14,963 bases of DNA from an uncultured Mollicutes bacterium (GTDB taxonomy: Bacteria; Bacillota_I; Bacilli_A; Acholeplasmatales; Anaeroplasmataceae), in NCBI GenBank assembly GCA_900547045.1, contig URFB01000010.1:1-14963 (forward strand). The letters are read 5' to 3'. Shown piece by piece: positions 13,851-14,963 of the stretch (the stretch's first letter is position 1; the number at the start of each line of letters is the position of its first letter). The position numbers and the translations under genes are program-made. The notes under the pieces are model-generated. The model did not search any database. It was not told the DNA's origin and was given only the letters and a program-made list of their open reading frames with translations.

Positions 13851-14741
13851 ATGAAAAAGAAATTATTTTTAGCAATTGGTGCTTTAGGCGCTTTTGCACT
13901 TGCTTCTTGTGATGCTCAGGATGAAAAGAAAATCAATGAAGCAATTGATGGGAAATCAGAAGCAGAAATTATTAAGATGGTATCTGATGCTAATGCAGAT
14001 GCTAATTTGAAGGAAGCTTATAAGGAAGGCTTGAAGATTACAGCTGATTATAAGATTAAAGGAAATTTAAATGTTAGTAATTACGCAACGGGAGATTTAA
14101 ATTTAACAGGCGATTTTTCAATGATTTATAATGAAACTGGTGTTCAAGCAAATGCATCAGCAAAGCTTAAGTCAAAAATTAAGGTTTCGACTGGATATAG
14201 TACAACTGAATCAAATATTAATCTTAAGGCAAATGCAACAGCAGAATCATTAAATGAGGAAGCATATTCTTATGTTTACGCATCTGTTAAGGGGCAAGCT
14301 GAGGATAAAAAGCTAGACAAAGAGGTTAAGTACAAGTATACAAAGGATAATTCTTCAACTGGTGATATTGAACTTCCTGATTTTGGTGATTTAGATATCG
14401 ATATTAGTGAGTTTAAAGCACATTTGAATGATGCAACTATTACAGTTGATGATGGTATGCTTTTATTTACATGGGATACATCAAAGCTTTCTTCATTATT
14501 TGATGATGTGGATAATGTAACATTTGAAGGCTTAGGCGGAAGCGTTGTTGTAGGATTTGATACTGAGTTCCATCTAAAGAAGGTTTGTGTTGATGTTAAA
14601 GCTGATAAAGCTTCAGTAAGCTATAGTGGAATGGCTGTAAGTATTACGGATGTAACTATTTATTTGGATTGTGATGCTAAGACTGGCTCTTATAGTATTA
14701 AGTCTTTAAAGGATAAGGATTCATACGTGCTAGCAAAATAA
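13851..14741 (+). CDS. Predicted lipoprotein of unknown function
   Basis: A 296-residue exported protein I cannot assign to a family. Residues 1-19 form a signal peptide (MKKK, then a hydrophobic core) ending in the lipobox LASC, so Cys20 should be lipidated and the protein anchored to the outer face of the membrane. Residues 21-60 are rich in Lys, Glu and Ala and probably helical. The rest is alternating hydrophobic/polar sequence rich in Ser, Thr, Asp, Asn and Lys, typical of a large beta-sheet, loosely reminiscent of LolA/LppX-type folds, which is a guess from pattern only. Acidic patches occur at DIELPDFGDLDIDISEF and SSLFDDVDNV. It has its own promoter and terminator, so its neighbours say nothing about function. 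Confidence 0.85.
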   Translation: MKKKLFLAIGALGAFALASCDAQDEKKINEAIDGKSEAEIIKMVSDANADANLKEAYKEGLKITADYKIKGNLNVSNYATGDLNLTGDFSMIYNETGVQANASAKLKSKIKVSTGYSTTESNINLKANATAESLNEEAYSYVYASVKGQAEDKKLDKEVKYKYTKDNSSTGDIELPDFGDLDIDISEFKAHLNDATITVDDGMLLFTWDTSKLSSLFDDVDNVTFEGLGGSVVVGFDTEFHLKKVCVDVKADKASVSYSGMAVSITDVTIYLDCDAKTGSYSIKSLKDKDSYVLAK

Positions 14742-14750
14742 GTAAAGTAG

Positions 14751-14800
14751 TTTCTTTCCAAGGTGAGGCATTTAGACGCCTATCTTAAATTTGAAAGAAA
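14751..14800 (+). other. Structured 3' untranslated hairpin
   Basis: TTTCTTTC (14751-14758) pairs with GAAAGAAA (14793-14800). Inside it AGG (14761-14763) pairs with CTT (14784-14786, one wobble), and AGGC (14766-14769) pairs with GCCT (14778-14781) around an 8-base loop, with small internal bulges. It is not needed for termination, because a separate terminator follows. It could be an mRNA stability element or a small RNA made from the lipoprotein 3' end; I do not recognise a known family. Confidence 0.5.
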
Positions 14801-14805
14801 AAATC

Positions 14806-14857
14806 AAAGATGGTAAAAAGCTATCCATTCTTGGGTAGATGTTTACCATCTTTTTTT
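14806..14857. terminator. Branched, probably bidirectional terminator
   Basis: A perfect 12-bp stem AAAGATGGTAAA/TTTACCATCTTT (14806-14817 with 14842-14853) encloses a second 6-bp hairpin CTATCC/GGGTAG (14821-14826 with 14833-14838, one wobble). A T-run follows on the + strand (14851-14857). On the - strand the stem is followed by GATTTTTTC, so it can also stop transcription coming from the right. Confidence 0.85.
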
Positions 14858-14893
14858 AACATTTAAAACATTATATTTATTTTATAAATTTTA

Positions 14894-14962
14894 TTATTTT
14901 ATTGTTTCATAAGGCTTTCGGACAATTTTATATACATCTACACGCTTAAATGTAGGAAATCT
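14894..14962 (-). CDS. Possible 3' end of a convergent gene (partial)
   Basis: On the - strand one frame is open from the window edge to TAA at 14894-14896, reading RFPTFKRVDVYKIVRKPYETIK. The other two - strand frames are stopped within this stretch. The composition looks protein-like, and the terminator just beyond works in this direction too, which fits a convergent gene. With only 22 residues the call is weak and no family can be named. The bases between 14858 and 14893 are AT-rich with nothing recognisable. Confidence 0.35.
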   Translation of the reverse strand, partial: RFPTFKRVDVYKIVRKPYETIK

Positions 14963-14963
14963 T

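Noticed and set aside
1..14963. CRISPR array, insertion sequence, prophage or tRNA gene
   Set aside because: No regularly spaced repeats, transposase or integrase frames, terminal inverted repeats or cloverleaf sequences were found on reading both strands.

Overview
The window (14,963 bp, AT-rich, with nearly all genes on the + strand) looks like core chromosome of a low-GC Bacillota/Mycoplasmatota-related bacterium. Evidence is AT-rich codon use, strong GGAGG/AGGTGA ribosome sites, HrcA/CIRCE heat-shock control, a preQ1 riboswitch working by transcription termination, and a single-membrane-type lipoprotein. TGA is used as a stop (rimI, ybaK) and TGG encodes Trp, so the code is the standard bacterial one, not the mycoplasma code. 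An uncultured gut Bacilli/RF39-like lineage is my guess only. I see no mobile element, CRISPR array, tRNA or rRNA.

Layout: (1) 1-246, the 3' end of a membrane-protein gene and its terminator. (2) 246-3221, promoter and tight operon tsaE-tsaB-rimI-ybaK-tsaD: most of the t6A37 tRNA-modification machinery, an N-acetyltransferase, and a Cys-tRNA(Pro)-type deacylase placed between rimI and tsaD. (3) 3235-5676, a promoter, a preQ1-I riboswitch with a readable antiterminator/terminator switch, a VUT/YhhQ-type queuosine-precursor transporter, and 10 bases later an amidase-signature hydrolase, apparently under the same switch. (4) 5766-11265, glnS, a YbiT/YkpA-type ABC-F ATPase with a degenerate second nucleotide site, and pcrA, closed by a strong terminator. 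(5) 11288-13738, a consensus promoter overlapped by a CIRCE operator, then hsp20-groES-groEL and a terminator. (6) 13787-14857, a promoter, a lipoprotein of unknown function, a structured 3' region and a bidirectional-looking terminator, followed by what may be the end of a gene on the opposite strand.

How the genes work together: from 291 to 7436 nearly everything concerns tRNA, namely t6A37 synthesis, clearing of mischarged tRNA, uptake of a queuosine precursor, and glutaminyl-tRNA charging. The ABC-F protein extends the theme to the ribosome. The heat-shock operon is a separate unit that joins holdase (Hsp20) and foldase (GroESL) under one HrcA operator.

Most worth following up: the preQ1-controlled transporter plus amidase pair (possible undescribed queuosine-precursor salvage), and the ABC-F protein whose second Walker A and Walker B motifs are altered.
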